Positions 1 to 9,847 of a stretch of 64,000 bases of DNA are shown in pieces. Below the pieces are notes generated by a model that worked only from the letters and a program-made list of their open reading frames with translations, was not told the origin of the DNA and made no database searches. Numbering within the stretch: position 1 is the first letter of the stretch; each line of letters begins with the position of its first letter. The translations under genes and the position numbers were made by a program. Origin of the DNA: Thalassococcus sp. S3. Its GTDB lineage: Bacteria > Pseudomonadota > Alphaproteobacteria > Rhodobacterales > Rhodobacteraceae. The DNA is taken from assembly GCF_004216475.1 (NCBI RefSeq), contig NZ_CP022303.1, positions 4,154,001-4,218,000 on the forward strand, read 5' to 3'.

Positions 1-605
1 TTGGCCGCCAGCCAGATCTCGCCGGTGAAGAGGTCTTTTTCATCATCGAGTTTACCGCCACGCCGCGCTTTGACATGAGCGATGAAGTTCTGATGGATGT
101 CGTCCAGAAGAACCTTCAGCCGCGCGACATCCTCTTCATTTTCCGGCCGAAAGGGGTCCAGCATGGATTTCGACTTGCCGGCAGTATAGACGCGGCGTTC
201 GACGCCCTGCCGCGCAAGAAAGACATGCGCGCCAAACCCGGACGAGATCACCCCGATGGATCCCAGAACAGAGCTTTCGTCGGCATAGATCTCATCGGCA
301 GAGGCCGCGAGCCAGTATCCACCCGACGCCGCCACATCCTCGACAAAGGCGACGACAGGGACATCCAGTTCATCGCGCAAACGGCGGATGCGGCTGCCGA
401 TCAGGGACGACTGCACCGGGGAGCCGCCGGGAGAGTTGATCTCCAGCGCAACGGCGTCGGGCTTACCCCGGCGAAAGGCGCGCTCCAGGATCGGCGCAAG
501 AGCCTTGTCGGACAGACCTGCCCGTTCGGAGAGACCGATCGCGCCTGCGAGGCGGACCACGGCCACGGTCGGGTCGGATTTCACAAAGGGCAGCCAGCGT
601 TTCAT
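1..605 (-). CDS. S49 family signal peptide peptidase (SppA/SohB-like), C-terminus cut by window edge
   Basis: The reverse strand opens with ATG at 605 and reads without a stop to the window edge, so about 201 residues are visible and the C-terminus is missing. S49 peptidases are Ser/Lys proteases that degrade cleaved signal peptides or membrane-associated proteins. The visible part holds the family motif INSPGGS near residues 56-62, the nucleophile region VAASGGYW with Ser94, and the likely catalytic lysine Lys144 in TAGKSKSML. The 50-residue spacing between Ser and Lys suits a short, single-domain SohB-type enzyme. No strong signal peptide or transmembrane helix is obvious at the N-terminus. 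The neighbour at 716 is on the same strand but about 110 bp away, so an operon is not required. Confidence 0.88.
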   Translation of the reverse strand, partial: MKRWLPFVKSDPTVAVVRLAGAIGLSERAGLSDKALAPILERAFRRGKPDAVALEINSPGGSPVQSSLIGSRIRRLRDELDVPVVAFVEDVAASGGYWLAASADEIYADESSVLGSIGVISSGFGAHVFLARQGVERRVYTAGKSKSMLDPFRPENEEDVARLKVLLDDIHQNFIAHVKARRGGKLDDEKDLFTGEIWLAA

Positions 606-715
606 GCAGGCCCATGTAGAATGCCGACCCAGCACAAACAAGGCGCGCCCTTAACTTGACAAGATCACCTTGCGGAATTGCGGGGCAGGCAAGCAATTAT
701 GCCACGCTCCCCCGA

Positions 716-1477
716 TCAGCTTCGGATGCGCCAGCCGGTCTTGAAGATCCAGCCGATGATGCCGATGCACAGGGCCGTGAAGGCCCCAATGGCCAGAAGG
801 CTCCATCCCACGGGTACATCGGCCATGCCGAAGAAGGACCAGCGAAATCCCGAGATCAGGTAAACGACCGGATTGAAGAGGGTTACTGTCTGCCAGACAG
901 GCGGCAGCATGGTGATGGAATAAAAGGACCCGCCGAGGAAGACCAACGGCGTGACGATCAAAAGCGGGACAAGCTGAAGCTGTTCGAAATTGCTGGCCCA
1001 GATCCCGATGATAAAGCCGAGCAGCGCAAAACTGAGGCATGTCAGCAGAAGGAAGGCCAACATCGCAAAGGGATGTTGGATTTCGATATCTACGAACAGC
1101 GCCGCGGTGGCCAGAATGATCACCCCGATGAACAAGGCCTTGGTCGCTGCGGCGCCGACATATCCCAACACGATCTCAAGAAAGCTGATCGGTGCGGACA
1201 AAAGCTCGTAGATCGTACCGATGAACTTGGGAAAATAGATCCCGAAAGACGCGTTCGACGTCGCCTGTGTCATCACCGACAACATGATCAGGCCGGGAAC
1301 GATGAACGCCCCGTAGGACACGCCCTCGACTTCCTCGATCCGGCTTCCAATGGCCGCTCCGAAAACTACGAAATAAAGAGACGTCGACAGGACCGGCGAC
1401 AGAAAACTCTGCAACAAGGTTCTAAAAAAGCGGGCCATCTCGAAAGCGTAAATCGCGCGGATTGCAGTCCAGTTCAT
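716..1477 (-). CDS. ABC-2 type transporter permease
   Basis: A 253-residue integral membrane protein with about six hydrophobic helices, matching the ABC-2 permease family (NodJ/DrrB/YadH-like drug, polysaccharide or lipid exporters). The segment [17 protein letters not shown] near residues 201-217 resembles the ABC-2 signature region before the last helix. Its ATG overlaps the stop of the upstream ATPase gene by four bases (ATGA, 1474-1477), so the two are translationally coupled and almost certainly form one exporter. The substrate cannot be read from the sequence. The general family call is secure; drug or lipid export is inference. Confidence 0.92.
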   Translation of the reverse strand: MNWTAIRAIYAFEMARFFRTLLQSFLSPVLSTSLYFVVFGAAIGSRIEEVEGVSYGAFIVPGLIMLSVMTQATSNASFGIYFPKFIGTIYELLSAPISFLEIVLGYVGAAATKALFIGVIILATAALFVDIEIQHPFAMLAFLLLTCLSFALLGFIIGIWASNFEQLQLVPLLIVTPLVFLGGSFYSITMLPPVWQTVTLFNPVVYLISGFRWSFFGMADVPVGWSLLAIGAFTALCIGIIGWIFKTGWRIRS

Positions 1478-2403
1478 GCTCGATCCTCCGCGACCAGGCC
1501 CACGAAAATGTCTTCCAGACTGCTTTGACGGGTTTGCACATCGCTCAGAACAAGGCCGCTTGAGGCCACATCGTTCAGCAACGTCGTGATCCCCGTCCGC
1601 TCAGCCCGCGTGTCATACGCGTAGATAAGCGAGCATCCCCCGTCGCCCAGCGTCAGGTCGTACGCCGATAATGCGTCCGGAATCGTGGACAGGGGTTCGG
1701 TCAATTGCACTTCAAGCTGCTTTTGTCCCATTTGGGCCATCAGGCGCGCCTTTTCTTCGACCAGCAACAATTGTCCCCCGTTGATCACTCCCACACGGTC
1801 GGAAATGGCTTCGGCTTCTTCGATGTAGTGCGTGGTCAGAATGATCGTCACGCCATCTGCCTTCAGTTCGGCGACGACATCCCACATGTCCTTGCGCAAT
1901 TCCACATCCACGCCCGCGGTTGGCTCATCGAGGAAAAGAACCCGCGGTTCATGCGCCAGGGCCTTGGCGATGAGAACTCGCCGCTTCATGCCACCGGACA
2001 ATTCCTTTATCTGATTGTCCTTTTTGTCCCAAAGCGACAGCTTGCGCAGGATGGCCTCAATCGCGGCATCGTCGCGCGCCTTGCCAAACAATCCGCGTGA
2101 GAAACGAACGGTGCTGAGCACCTTTTCGAAAGGCTCCAGCGAGATCTCCTGCGGCACCAGACCGATCATCGATCTTGCCGCCCGGAAATCGGTCTCGATA
2201 TCATGTCCGCCGACAGAAACGCTGCCGGATGATTTCGAGGTGATGCCGCAGACCGTGGAAATCAGCGTGGTCTTGCCTGCGCCGTTCGGGCCGAGAAGCG
2301 CTAGGATTTCGCCTTCTTCGATATCCAGCGACACGCCTTTCAACGCTTCGAACCCGCCATCATAGACTTTGCGCAGATCCCGTATCTTAAGGATGGACGT
2401 CAT
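1474..2403 (-). CDS. ABC transporter ATP-binding protein (exporter partner)
   Basis: A 309-residue ATPase energising the permease encoded directly downstream. It has Walker [10 protein letters not shown], signature LSGGMKRR, Walker [14 protein letters not shown] and the switch histidine in TTHYIEEAE. The long C-terminal tail after the ATPase core is common in DrrA/CcmA-type export ATPases. The open frame extends upstream to 2577, but I start at ATG 2403: a GAGG ribosome site lies just before it, the protein then begins at the usual point ([14 protein letters not shown]), and the extra upstream residues look non-coding. It is divergent from the EamA gene at 2550. Confidence 0.93.
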   Translation of the reverse strand: MTSILKIRDLRKVYDGGFEALKGVSLDIEEGEILALLGPNGAGKTTLISTVCGITSKSSGSVSVGGHDIETDFRAARSMIGLVPQEISLEPFEKVLSTVRFSRGLFGKARDDAAIEAILRKLSLWDKKDNQIKELSGGMKRRVLIAKALAHEPRVLFLDEPTAGVDVELRKDMWDVVAELKADGVTIILTTHYIEEAEAISDRVGVINGGQLLLVEEKARLMAQMGQKQLEVQLTEPLSTIPDALSAYDLTLGDGGCSLIYAYDTRAERTGITTLLNDVASSGLVLSDVQTRQSSLEDIFVGLVAEDRA

Positions 2404-2549
2404 ATTTGCCTCTTCGCTTTGTGCGCAAGCTATGGTCTTTGTCGAGCCTTGCCCAGCGCGCAAATGCACATAAGCCTGCGCGCATACGCGTATAGATCGA
2501 CCGATCATTGTATCTGGACAGCCGCGACCCCTGTGATAGCGCTTGACCC

Positions 2550-3527
2550 ATGTCGCCCTCGAACAACTCCTCAACACTTGGCATCCTGTGCGTCGTGATC
2601 GGCGTGTTCTGCATTTCGATCAACGATATGCTGATCAAGCAATTGTCGGGCGGCTATCCTCTGCACCAGATGGTTTTCACCAGATCCGCGATCGGGCTGA
2701 TGTTCAGCCTTGTTCTTGTTCAGATTGAAGGCGGCTGGGGCATTCTGAGAACCCGGCGCCCCGGCCTTCACCTGGTTCGGGGATTGATGGTCGTGATCTC
2801 GAACATGACCTTCTTTACCGCATTGGCGGTCATCCCACTCGCGGATGCCACCGCACTCTTTTTCGCCGCCCCCCTGTTCATCACCCTGCTCTCCATTCCG
2901 ATTTTGGGTGAAAAGGTCGGCCCCCTGCGACTGTCGGCGGTGCTGGTTGGCTTCTCCGGTGTCATCCTGATGCAACGCCCGTGGGAGGGGACCGAGGATA
3001 TCGGCGTGAACAGGATCGTTCTGTTGCTGCCGGTCTTTTCCGCGCTCACCTACGCGCTTTTGCAATTGCTGACCCGCAAGCTGGGCGCGACGACAAAAGC
3101 ATCGGCGCTGGCCGTCTACATCCAGGTCACGTTCATTGCCGTGTCCGGCCTGTTTTGGCTCGTGGCTGGCGACGGCCGCTATGCCGAAGGGCTGGAGAAC
3201 GAGAGCCTGATCTTTCTTCTGCGCGCCTGGGTCCTGCCGGACGGTTCGGATGTCTGGCTTTTCCTTGGGCTGGGGCTGAACGCGGCCATCATCGGCTACG
3301 CGCTGAGCCAGGCCTACAGGCTCGCCGATGCTGCGACGGTCGCCCCTTTTGAATATGTGGGGCTACCGCTGGCCGTTTTCTGGGGATGGCTGATCTGGAC
3401 AGAAGTCCCCGCCTGGGAAGTGTGGGTTGGCATGGCCTTGATCATGGGGGCTGGCCTGTTTGTCTTCCTGAGAGAGCAGCAAATGTCCCGCCGCGTTGCG
3501 CGGGGCGAAGTCAAACAGCGCTATTAG
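2550..3527 (+). CDS. EamA/DMT superfamily transporter
   Basis: A 325-residue membrane protein with about ten hydrophobic helices in two tandem EamA halves, the architecture of drug/metabolite exporters such as RhaT and YdcZ relatives. The first half starts with a helix followed by [11 protein letters not shown], and the second begins after [20 protein letters not shown] near residue 155. The last helices carry the family-typical stretch [19 protein letters not shown]. No substrate can be assigned. Its stop (TAG, 3525-3527) overlaps the stop of the convergent hydratase gene (3524-3526), so the 3' ends of the two genes share bases. No clear Shine-Dalgarno sequence precedes the chosen ATG. Confidence 0.9.
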   Translation: MSPSNNSSTLGILCVVIGVFCISINDMLIKQLSGGYPLHQMVFTRSAIGLMFSLVLVQIEGGWGILRTRRPGLHLVRGLMVVISNMTFFTALAVIPLADATALFFAAPLFITLLSIPILGEKVGPLRLSAVLVGFSGVILMQRPWEGTEDIGVNRIVLLLPVFSALTYALLQLLTRKLGATTKASALAVYIQVTFIAVSGLFWLVAGDGRYAEGLENESLIFLLRAWVLPDGSDVWLFLGLGLNAAIIGYALSQAYRLADAATVAPFEYVGLPLAVFWGWLIWTEVPAWEVWVGMALIMGAGLFVFLREQQMSRRVARGEVKQRY

Positions 3528-4384
3528 CGGTTTCTTTTGGGCAGCGGGACATTCTCCGTCCAATCGAAGGTCCCCTCGTCCCGTTCCCGGACGGCGGTCT
3601 TCCACCCCAGATCTTCTGCGCGGGTCTTGAAGTTCAGGCCTTCAGGCGAGTGGCGGGTGATCCCGTCAAAAAGCGTGGCCAGGCGCTGGGTCTCCATCAT
3701 CCCGGTTGCCTCAATCGCCTGATTGATCACCATCTTCTGCATCGCAAGCTGGTTTATCGGAACGCTGGCCATCCGCGCAGCAAGCGCCTCGACCTCATCG
3801 TCCAGGTCATCAGCGGGAACCGCTTTGAGCACAAGGCCCATATCCGCCGCCTCTCGCCCGCTGATTTTGTCGCCGGTAAAGAGCATGCGTTTGGCCCGCT
3901 CGGCCCCCAGCCGGTAGACCCACATGGCTGTTGTCGGACAACCCCAGACGCGTGCCGGCATGTAACCGATCTGTGCATCCTCGGCCATGATCGTCAGATC
4001 CGCGCAAAGGGCGATGTCCGATCCACCGGCAACCGCGACCCCGTGCACCTTGCAGATGACCGGCTTCATGGCTCTCCACAGCGACATGAAGTGTTGGGTG
4101 TTGGTCCACATGAACCGGTAATCCTTGATCGGGTCCCATGGCATGGGTTGCGTCACATCACCTGACCCATTTCCTTCGGCATAATATTTTAGATCATAGC
4201 CCGCGCAAAATGCAGAACCGGCTCCGGCGAGAATCATGACATGGACGTCGGGATCCGCGTCCGCACGTGCCACCGCCGCAGCAAGTGCTGCGGGCATCTC
4301 ATCGTCGATTGCGTTTAAAACACTGGGTCTGTTGAGCAAAATCCGCGCAACACGGTTGTTTACGTCATAAGTCACACACGACAT
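3524..4384 (-). CDS. enoyl-CoA hydratase/isomerase (crotonase) family protein
   Basis: A 286-residue crotonase-fold protein. The two oxyanion-hole segments are visible: GAGSAFCAGYDLKYY near residues 54-68 and HGVAVAGGSDIAL near 115-127. The family covers hydration, isomerisation or thioester hydrolysis of acyl-CoAs; the usual catalytic glutamates are not obvious here, so the precise reaction is open. The C-terminal tail ([13 protein letters not shown]) is longer than in a minimal hydratase. GGAGG at 4389-4393 is a good ribosome site. An inverted repeat (4395-4423) abuts that site upstream. The gene is monocistronic as far as can be seen. Confidence 0.88.
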   Translation of the reverse strand: MSCVTYDVNNRVARILLNRPSVLNAIDDEMPAALAAAVARADADPDVHVMILAGAGSAFCAGYDLKYYAEGNGSGDVTQPMPWDPIKDYRFMWTNTQHFMSLWRAMKPVICKVHGVAVAGGSDIALCADLTIMAEDAQIGYMPARVWGCPTTAMWVYRLGAERAKRMLFTGDKISGREAADMGLVLKAVPADDLDDEVEALAARMASVPINQLAMQKMVINQAIEATGMMETQRLATLFDGITRHSPEGLNFKTRAEDLGWKTAVRERDEGTFDWTENVPLPKRNR

Positions 4385-4394
4385 AGGCGCCTCC

Positions 4395-4423
4395 CTGCCA
4401 AGACCAGATCATGGTTTTGGCAG
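4395..4423. promoter_or_regulatory. inverted repeat next to the hydratase ribosome site
   Basis: Arms CTGCCAAGACC (4395-4405) and GGTTTTGGCAG (4413-4423) pair over 11 positions with one G-T pair and a 7-nt loop. On the reverse strand the hairpin ends just before the GGAGG that precedes the hydratase ATG at 4384. It could be an operator or an mRNA hairpin limiting ribosome access; nothing else in the sequence decides between these. Confidence 0.45.
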
Positions 4424-4485
4424 GATAAACAGAGGCACTATGACAGAAAACAGGGGCAGGCTACTCGTTAAAGAATTTATACTAG

Positions 4486-4513
4486 TTGCTTTGTTAGCCC
4501 ATTATCTTATACA
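4486..4513 (+). promoter_or_regulatory. sigma-70-like promoter of the XRE regulator
   Basis: TTGCTT at 4486-4491 and TATACA at 4508-4513 are separated by 16 bp inside a distinctly AT-rich stretch, giving a predicted transcript start near 4520. That leaves a very short leader to the ATG at 4529, or about 33 nt to the ATG at 4553. Confidence 0.4.
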
Positions 4514-4552
4514 GAGTCATAAATAATTATGCAAGTATGTGATGTCGAAAAA

Positions 4553-5293
4553 ATGAGTGTTTTCCACGAACGGTTGGTCAAGGCGATTGACGCGTCTCCC
4601 GTCTATGCCGGAAACAGGGCCAAGCTGTCGAGGGCCCTGGGGATGAGCCCGAACTATGTCTCTACGGTCCTGAGCACCTCCGCCAATCCCAATTTCGACA
4701 TCGCGGTGAGGATGGCAAAGGAACTCGAAGTATCACTCGCCTTTCTGGCCGGCACGACAGATCAAAGCTTTGATCTGTCGGATCTGTCCAAAGATGGCCC
4801 GATGACCGACAAGGCGCTGCAATTCTTCGACCAGATCGCAGGCAGCCTGCGCGAGGCCGCTGTGGTTCGCGGCCAGGAACCGCTGATCGATGACATGATG
4901 TCAAACTGGTACAAATACGGTCGTCAGCTTTCCGGTTTCAACGCAATGAAAGACTGGTTCGATCTTTACCGCGCGCCGGTGGCCTCCTCGGACCGGCTTG
5001 AGGTTCTTCGCATGGGAAGCAACAGTCTTTCCAGCCGAACGCTGGGCACGTCCGAGGTCAGCGCCCTGCAGTTTGCTCTTGATGAAGTGAAGGATCCTGC
5101 GCTGAAAAGCGCGCTCTTGCGATCCTACAAAACAGCCGCCCAAGGCGAAGCCGTGCTTTCAGAAGAATATCTTGACGTGCTGGCCCCCGGTCACGCCGAA
5201 AAGATCAGGTTGGACTATCTGCGACTGCTTTTGCCCGTCCAGCGCAGCGACGGGTCCAATGCCATTCTCAGCTACTCAAAGCCGTTCCGGTGA
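4553..5293 (+). CDS. XRE-family (Cro/CI-type) transcriptional regulator
   Basis: A 246-residue protein whose first 75 residues form a lambda-repressor-like helix-turn-helix (AKLSRALGMSPNYVSTVLS, then IAVRMAKELEVSLAFLAG). The rest, residues 80-246, matches no domain I recognise and is predicted helical; it has no LexA-type Ser/Lys protease motif. I start at ATG 4553 because related regulators begin just before the first helix; an in-frame ATG at 4529 would add eight residues, and neither has a clear ribosome site. The 3' end overlaps the convergent gene by 18 bp. The role is unknown; regulation of a neighbour is possible but not shown. Confidence 0.82.
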   Translation: MSVFHERLVKAIDASPVYAGNRAKLSRALGMSPNYVSTVLSTSANPNFDIAVRMAKELEVSLAFLAGTTDQSFDLSDLSKDGPMTDKALQFFDQIAGSLREAAVVRGQEPLIDDMMSNWYKYGRQLSGFNAMKDWFDLYRAPVASSDRLEVLRMGSNSLSSRTLGTSEVSALQFALDEVKDPALKSALLRSYKTAAQGEAVLSEEYLDVLAPGHAEKIRLDYLRLLLPVQRSDGSNAILSYSKPFR

Positions 5294-5956
5294 ACGGATA
5301 TAGGCCTCGGCCATATAAGCGAGGTCCCGGCGATTGGTCATCACGCAATATTCCGTATTCTCACGTGGTGCGGGAGGATCGATCCAGAACTGCGCATCGG
5401 GAATGAAGCGGTTGAAGCCATAGTGATAGCAGCCGCCGCGTTTGACATCCCGTTCGCGCAGAAAGGCATATGTCCAATCCGGGTTCCATTTCAGCGCGGT
5501 GATCATATGGCCGATCAGTACAAAGCGGCGCACCGTGTTCAGTGACCGCCCGGCCGCGCGGGTAAAGTAAAGATCCCCGAAGTAAGCCAGTCGTCCGCGC
5601 AAATCCTGTTCGATCGGACTGGCGATTTCGGTGACGACCTCTTCCTTTCCCTCGCCATAGTGCCGGCGCATGGTTCGGCGCCAGTATTCGGTGATGCTTG
5701 CGTCACCCAGATCGTCGAGCCGTGTTCCCGCCGCGGCGACGATCTGACCCTCCTTCTGCAACAGCAGCCAAAAGCAATTCTCACCGGTAAAATCATTGAA
5801 GAACGGAGACATCTTGGGGGTGAGGTAAGGCTTGCCAATCGCTTCGATAATCTTGGGCACCATGTCGAAGTCCTGCTCGACACGAACCGAAAACCCGTCC
5901 GCCAATAGCTTCTCGCGACAGATCGCAATAAGCTCGGCCTTTTCGTATTCTCCCAT
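5276..5956 (-). CDS. hypothetical protein
   Basis: A 226-residue soluble protein that I do not recognise. It has no signal peptide or membrane helix. The middle (residues 65-140) alternates strands and helices in a way that recalls acetyltransferase folds (FWLLLQKEGQIVAAAGTRL, then a second strand LAYFGDLYF), but no acetyl-CoA P-loop motif is visible, so a GNAT call would be a guess. Aromatic and arginine residues are frequent near the C-terminus. It converges on the XRE regulator with an 18-bp overlap. Codon usage looks like that of the neighbouring core genes. Confidence 0.75.
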   Translation of the reverse strand: MGEYEKAELIAICREKLLADGFSVRVEQDFDMVPKIIEAIGKPYLTPKMSPFFNDFTGENCFWLLLQKEGQIVAAAGTRLDDLGDASITEYWRRTMRRHYGEGKEEVVTEIASPIEQDLRGRLAYFGDLYFTRAAGRSLNTVRRFVLIGHMITALKWNPDWTYAFLRERDVKRGGCYHYGFNRFIPDAQFWIDPPAPRENTEYCVMTNRRDLAYMAEAYIRSPERL

Positions 5957-6193
5957 CGTCCCCTCGCCCGTATGTCTTCTGACTGCTTATGCCTTGTGTG
6001 GCATCATATGCGTTTTAGGGGCGCTCCCAACGAAAAGCTGACTATGGAAAACTCCAATCCCTGTGGAACCAGACCGCCGCAGATACCCCGACGTCGCTTT
6101 AAGGGGCGACTTTCGACCCGGCAACATGATCCTGAAAGAAGTCACTGCCCGCATTTGTGTCGGCCCCATCTGATGCGATGGACCACCCAGCAG

Positions 6194-7387
6194 CTATCCG
6201 GCGGTATCGGCGACGGTCGCGGCCTCTTCGACTTGCCGCTTCAGCGCCGTGGGCGTCATGCCCGTTTCCCGTTTGAACGCCTTGTAGAACGAGGACCGCG
6301 AGTTAAAGCCCACATCGTATGAGATCACCAGGATCGTTTCATCGCTGGACTGGATCAGGCGCACCGCCTCCCGGATCCGCCATTTGTTGACGTAGTCAAA
6401 GAAGGTCTCGCCAATGGTTTCGTTCAGCGTCTGTGACAGGTAATTCGATGTCACGCCCACATGTTTGGCCAGATCCCAGAGTGACAGGTTTGGATCCCGA
6501 TAAAGCGCGTCGCGTTGCATCGCGAGATCGATCTTGCGGGCAATACGGTTTGACTGATCGGCGCTGAGCGCGGAACGCTCGTACTTGATCTGTGTCGTTG
6601 TTTCCGAAGCCGCCGACGGCATGCGGAGAAATCCGGGCTTTTGCCGCAAACCCCAGACCGCGATCACAGACAAAACGACCAACGCAGCAACGTTATTGAC
6701 CACTGACATCACGTCTGACGGCAACGTAAAGATGTCGAGCGCCATAAACACAGTGCTGATGCCCCAGAAGCCAATCGCCGATATCGCAAGGGTGCTGATC
6801 CAGCGCATCTCCCGGTCCTCGGTGCTGGCAAAGAGATCTTTCAGACGGGCACGATAGCGCGCTAGACGCCCAAGAATGAGGGCGATGTAGACGGCCACCT
6901 GAGCCAGGAAGACAAGGCTGATCAAGAGCATGGCATAGCCAACAAAAAGGGCGGTGCCGGAGGCCAGAACAGCGTCTGGCAGCACGTCCTCGAACAGGCC
7001 GGTCCGCATGTGACCCGGCAAGCTCAGAAACGCCAGGCCAATGGCCAGCCCGGCAAGGGCGGGCAGCGCATGAAGGAGCGGCCAACCGGGCCTGTCCGCA
7101 TCTTCGCAGGTCAACCGTCTGACATAGACCCAGAGCAGCGGCTTCATGACCAGCGATGCCGGCAGACTAAGCGCAAACAGCAGGTGCAGCGGGAACGACG
7201 TGGGGATGACCAGAGGCGTGGCAAAGATCAGATGCAGGCAGGCCACCGACTGGGCGAGGAAAAAGAGAGACAGGGGAAGATTGACCGACATCTGTTCCGA
7301 GCGCCAGAAAAGGGCATATGCAGCCAGCCCACACAGGCCGAGTTTGACGGCCGCAAATACGACATCGACGTGTTGAACATCTTCCAC
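6194..7387 (-). CDS. AraC-family regulator with N-terminal membrane domain
   Basis: A 397-residue fusion of an N-terminal domain of about seven hydrophobic helices (residues 5-255) to a cytoplasmic AraC helix-turn-helix pair (about 285-385). The HTH shows LSLWDLAKHVGVTSNYLSQ and the family-typical second part SYDVGFNSRSSFYKAFKRE. This layout suggests a membrane-bound one-component sensor. I choose GTG 7387 because AGGAG lies a few bases upstream and the protein then runs straight into the first helix; an ATG at 7453 would add 22 residues without a good ribosome site. The gene is divergent from the secreted hydrolase at 7586, which makes that gene a natural target (inference). Confidence 0.85.
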   Translation of the reverse strand: MEDVQHVDVVFAAVKLGLCGLAAYALFWRSEQMSVNLPLSLFFLAQSVACLHLIFATPLVIPTSFPLHLLFALSLPASLVMKPLLWVYVRRLTCEDADRPGWPLLHALPALAGLAIGLAFLSLPGHMRTGLFEDVLPDAVLASGTALFVGYAMLLISLVFLAQVAVYIALILGRLARYRARLKDLFASTEDREMRWISTLAISAIGFWGISTVFMALDIFTLPSDVMSVVNNVAALVVLSVIAVWGLRQKPGFLRMPSAASETTTQIKYERSALSADQSNRIARKIDLAMQRDALYRDPNLSLWDLAKHVGVTSNYLSQTLNETIGETFFDYVNKWRIREAVRLIQSSDETILVISYDVGFNSRSSFYKAFKRETGMTPTALKRQVEEAATVADTAG

Positions 7388-7585
7388 GGGCACTCTCCTG
7401 CCGGCACGATGCGCTTCTATCCCGACCTTTGCCAAAACACCATCTGACAGCATCCCGGATCTGTCCGTCCCTATCGGGAGACACGGAATTCCTGTCCGCG
7501 AGGGTAGGCCCTGTCAGTCAATCCTGGCGATCCGCTTAGTCAGGTCAGCGGACGATCCCACAGTAAATGTCAAAGGAGACTCAAG

Positions 7586-9379
7586 ATGGCGACTTTCGAT
7601 CCCAAAACGCTGACCGCGCCGGCCAAGGATGGCATGCAACAGTTTGAGGAGGAGAGCAGCCCGCCGGCGGCCCTCATCGAGATATGGCGAGACGGCCTGT
7701 CAGTTCGCGACGCATCGGGTGTGATCGACCTGCAGGCGCCAGAGGCCGCGGGACACGAAAACACGTTCGAGATCGGATCTCAAACCAAGATGATGACGTC
7801 GGTGGTCGTGTTGCAACTGGTCGAGGAAGGATTGGTCGACCTCGACGCGCCGCTATCCGACTATCTTCCTGCCGACGTGATCGACGACCTGCCGAATGCC
7901 GATGTCGCAACGGTGCGAGAGGTCCTGTCGAACCGTTCAGGTATCACCGACTTCGAAGCGATCGCCGGACCCGATGGCACGCCAGCTTATATCGCGCAGC
8001 TGATTGCACATCCAACAACCCCGATCGGGCCGGACGATCTCCTTGCGCTCGCCGCGTCCGTTCCCGCTCAATTCGTCCCCGGCTCTGAATATCAATACTC
8101 GAACACCAACTTCCTGCTCCTTGGCAAGTTGATCGAAACGCTGACCGGCACCGCGGTGGAGACCGCCTTTGCGGATCGGATCTTTGAACAGGCCGGTATG
8201 ACAGAGACGCGCATGAACGGGCTGGAGACCGAAGAAGGCCGCCTGCGCAGCTATACCGATCTGGGGTTGGGCTCCCCCGTCGATGTGACCGACATCCCCC
8301 TCATCGTTGGCGCGAGCGGCGGCGCGGTTTCCACGACCTCCGACATGATCCGGTTCCTCGATGCCCTTCTGGTGTCGAAATCATTGCTGTCGCCCAAGAT
8401 GCTGGCCGAGATGACCGAGTTTCGGGACACGGATGGCAATCCGAGCCTGGATGGCTTCAGCCTTGGCCTGGCATCCGGCACGTTGCACGGGCAGCAATTC
8501 ATCGGCTTCCATGGCGGCACGCTGGGCACCAATTCCTCCACCTTTCTACATGTCCAGAGCGGCACGATCATATCGGTCGCGTCGACCCATTCCGACGCCG
8601 ACCCCACAAAGATGCTGTTCGACGTCTTTACCGCGCTCCTCGCCGATCAGAACTGGGCGCATTTCGACGCGGACGCCGACCATTTCTCCATCATCGGGAC
8701 CGCCGCCGATCTGTTGCTGGACGAAAGCAGGGACGTGGACGGCGCCCTTCAGACGGCGCTTAGCCTCAAGGGCGCGACGCTGACATTCGATGGCGGGCTG
8801 ACCGATCTGGACACCGGGCGCTTTTCCTTCGAGGACGGATCGACCCTTTGGATCGGCAAAGACGAACCGGACGACATCGATATCCTCAGGGACATGCGAG
8901 AGGTCGCCTTTGCCGACAATCAGCTCATCGGTCAGGACGGTTCGGACCGGCTCGCCGCGGGCAAAGGGAACGATAAACTGTCGGGCGGGGCCGGCGATGA
9001 CATGCTTTATGGCCGGGCGGGTGACGATGTCCTGAAAGGGGGCACAGGTCAGGACGTGCTGCGCGGCGGTGCGGGGAACGATCTGCTTCGCGGAGGCAGC
9101 GGCGCTGACAACCTGGGCGGAGGCTCCGGAGACGACACCCTTTTCGGCGCAGAGGGGGCCGACACGTTCCGGTTCGTTGCGGGCGACGGCCACGACCAGA
9201 TCCGCGACTTCGAGGACGGGCTGGATCGTCTCGACTTTTCGGACACCGGTTTGTCCTTCGCCGACCTAAGGATCGAGAAGCAGAGCGCGACACAGACGCT
9301 CGTTCACTATGGGGCGGACAGTGTCCTGATCTCCCATCACGAAACCGCCGAGATCGGCGCGGAGGATTTCCTTTTTTAA
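7586..9379 (+). CDS. secreted serine hydrolase (beta-lactamase/DD-peptidase family) with C-terminal RTX repeats
   Basis: A 597-residue two-part protein. Residues 25-350 are a class C beta-lactamase/penicillin-binding-protein-like serine hydrolase: nucleophile motif SQTK (65-68), Tyr-Ser-Asn (171-173) and HGG (309-311) correspond to SxxK, YxN and HxG. Residues 447-530 hold five or six GGxGxDxLx nonapeptides, followed by a beta-rich tail ([18 protein letters not shown]) typical of calcium-binding RTX proteins exported by type I secretion. There is no N-terminal signal peptide, as expected for that route. A good AGGAG site precedes the ATG. No T1SS genes are in this window. Substrate could be peptidoglycan peptides, esters or beta-lactams; the sequence does not decide. 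Confidence 0.9.
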   Translation: MATFDPKTLTAPAKDGMQQFEEESSPPAALIEIWRDGLSVRDASGVIDLQAPEAAGHENTFEIGSQTKMMTSVVVLQLVEEGLVDLDAPLSDYLPADVIDDLPNADVATVREVLSNRSGITDFEAIAGPDGTPAYIAQLIAHPTTPIGPDDLLALAASVPAQFVPGSEYQYSNTNFLLLGKLIETLTGTAVETAFADRIFEQAGMTETRMNGLETEEGRLRSYTDLGLGSPVDVTDIPLIVGASGGAVSTTSDMIRFLDALLVSKSLLSPKMLAEMTEFRDTDGNPSLDGFSLGLASGTLHGQQFIGFHGGTLGTNSSTFLHVQSGTIISVASTHSDADPTKMLFDVFTALLADQNWAHFDADADHFSIIGTAADLLLDESRDVDGALQTALSLKGATLTFDGGLTDLDTGRFSFEDGSTLWIGKDEPDDIDILRDMREVAFADNQLIGQDGSDRLAAGKGNDKLSGGAGDDMLYGRAGDDVLKGGTGQDVLRGGAGNDLLRGGSGADNLGGGSGDDTLFGAEGADTFRFVAGDGHDQIRDFEDGLDRLDFSDTGLSFADLRIEKQSATQTLVHYGADSVLISHHETAEIGAEDFLF

Positions 9380-9398
9380 CCCGCGAAGTCCCCGCAGA

Positions 9399-9445
9399 CG
9401 CATCTGGCATCAGCACGCGTTTTGAGAACGCTGGTGCCAGATGCG
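9399..9445. terminator. strong hairpin after the RTX hydrolase
   Basis: A 16-bp stem (9399-9414 with 9430-9445, one T-G pair) with a 15-nt loop lies 20 bp past the hydrolase stop. There is no following T-run, so it may act as a bidirectional or processing-protected 3' end rather than a classic intrinsic terminator. Confidence 0.6.
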
Positions 9446-9847
9446 CTATCCTTGCCGGCTGTGCCTCTACAATTGCGCTCCGGCGGGTGACATCCGGAGG
9501 TTAGGAACGTCCAACGGATCCGAATTTCACGCGATCACCTGGCTAATAGGCGCGGATGGTTACCCATGGGTAAATACCACCGGCAGTTCACGGTGTATGA
9601 TGCTAATCCCGAACGACCATGATGCGCAGGAAGCAGACTTTGCAAAGTTGAAATATGTGAAGCTAAAAGGGGAAGCCTCGCACCAGATTTGTACACCACA
9701 TCCGCGGCCTGATTTATTGCGGTTTGGACGCTGTCACGTAACTTATGACATACGCACCGGACGGTGGCACGCGAAACATGGTTGGGGTAGTCGCTTGGAA
9801 AAAGCTAGGCTGAACCACACGTGAACTGACTGAGAGGAGATCAGACT
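9446..9847. other. AT-richer intergenic stretch without a convincing gene
   Basis: About 400 bp between the hydrolase hairpin and the orphan gene. Base composition is visibly less GC-rich than the flanks. It contains a perfect 14-bp palindrome (9560-9573, TTACCCATGGGTAA). A 127-codon open frame runs through it, but its ATG sits inside the hairpin arm, it has no ribosome site and the peptide looks random, so I do not call it. It may be decayed DNA or the leader of the orphan gene. Confidence 0.5.

Noticed and set aside
656..1528. 290-codon plus-strand ORF over the ABC permease
   Set aside because: Antisense to the ABC-2 permease, low in hydrophobic structure and rich in Asp, Gln and Arg as expected of a shadow frame.
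9441..9824. 127-codon plus-strand ORF between the RTX hydrolase and the orphan gene
   Set aside because: Its ATG lies in the right arm of the hydrolase hairpin, there is no ribosome site, and the peptide looks random with scattered cysteines.
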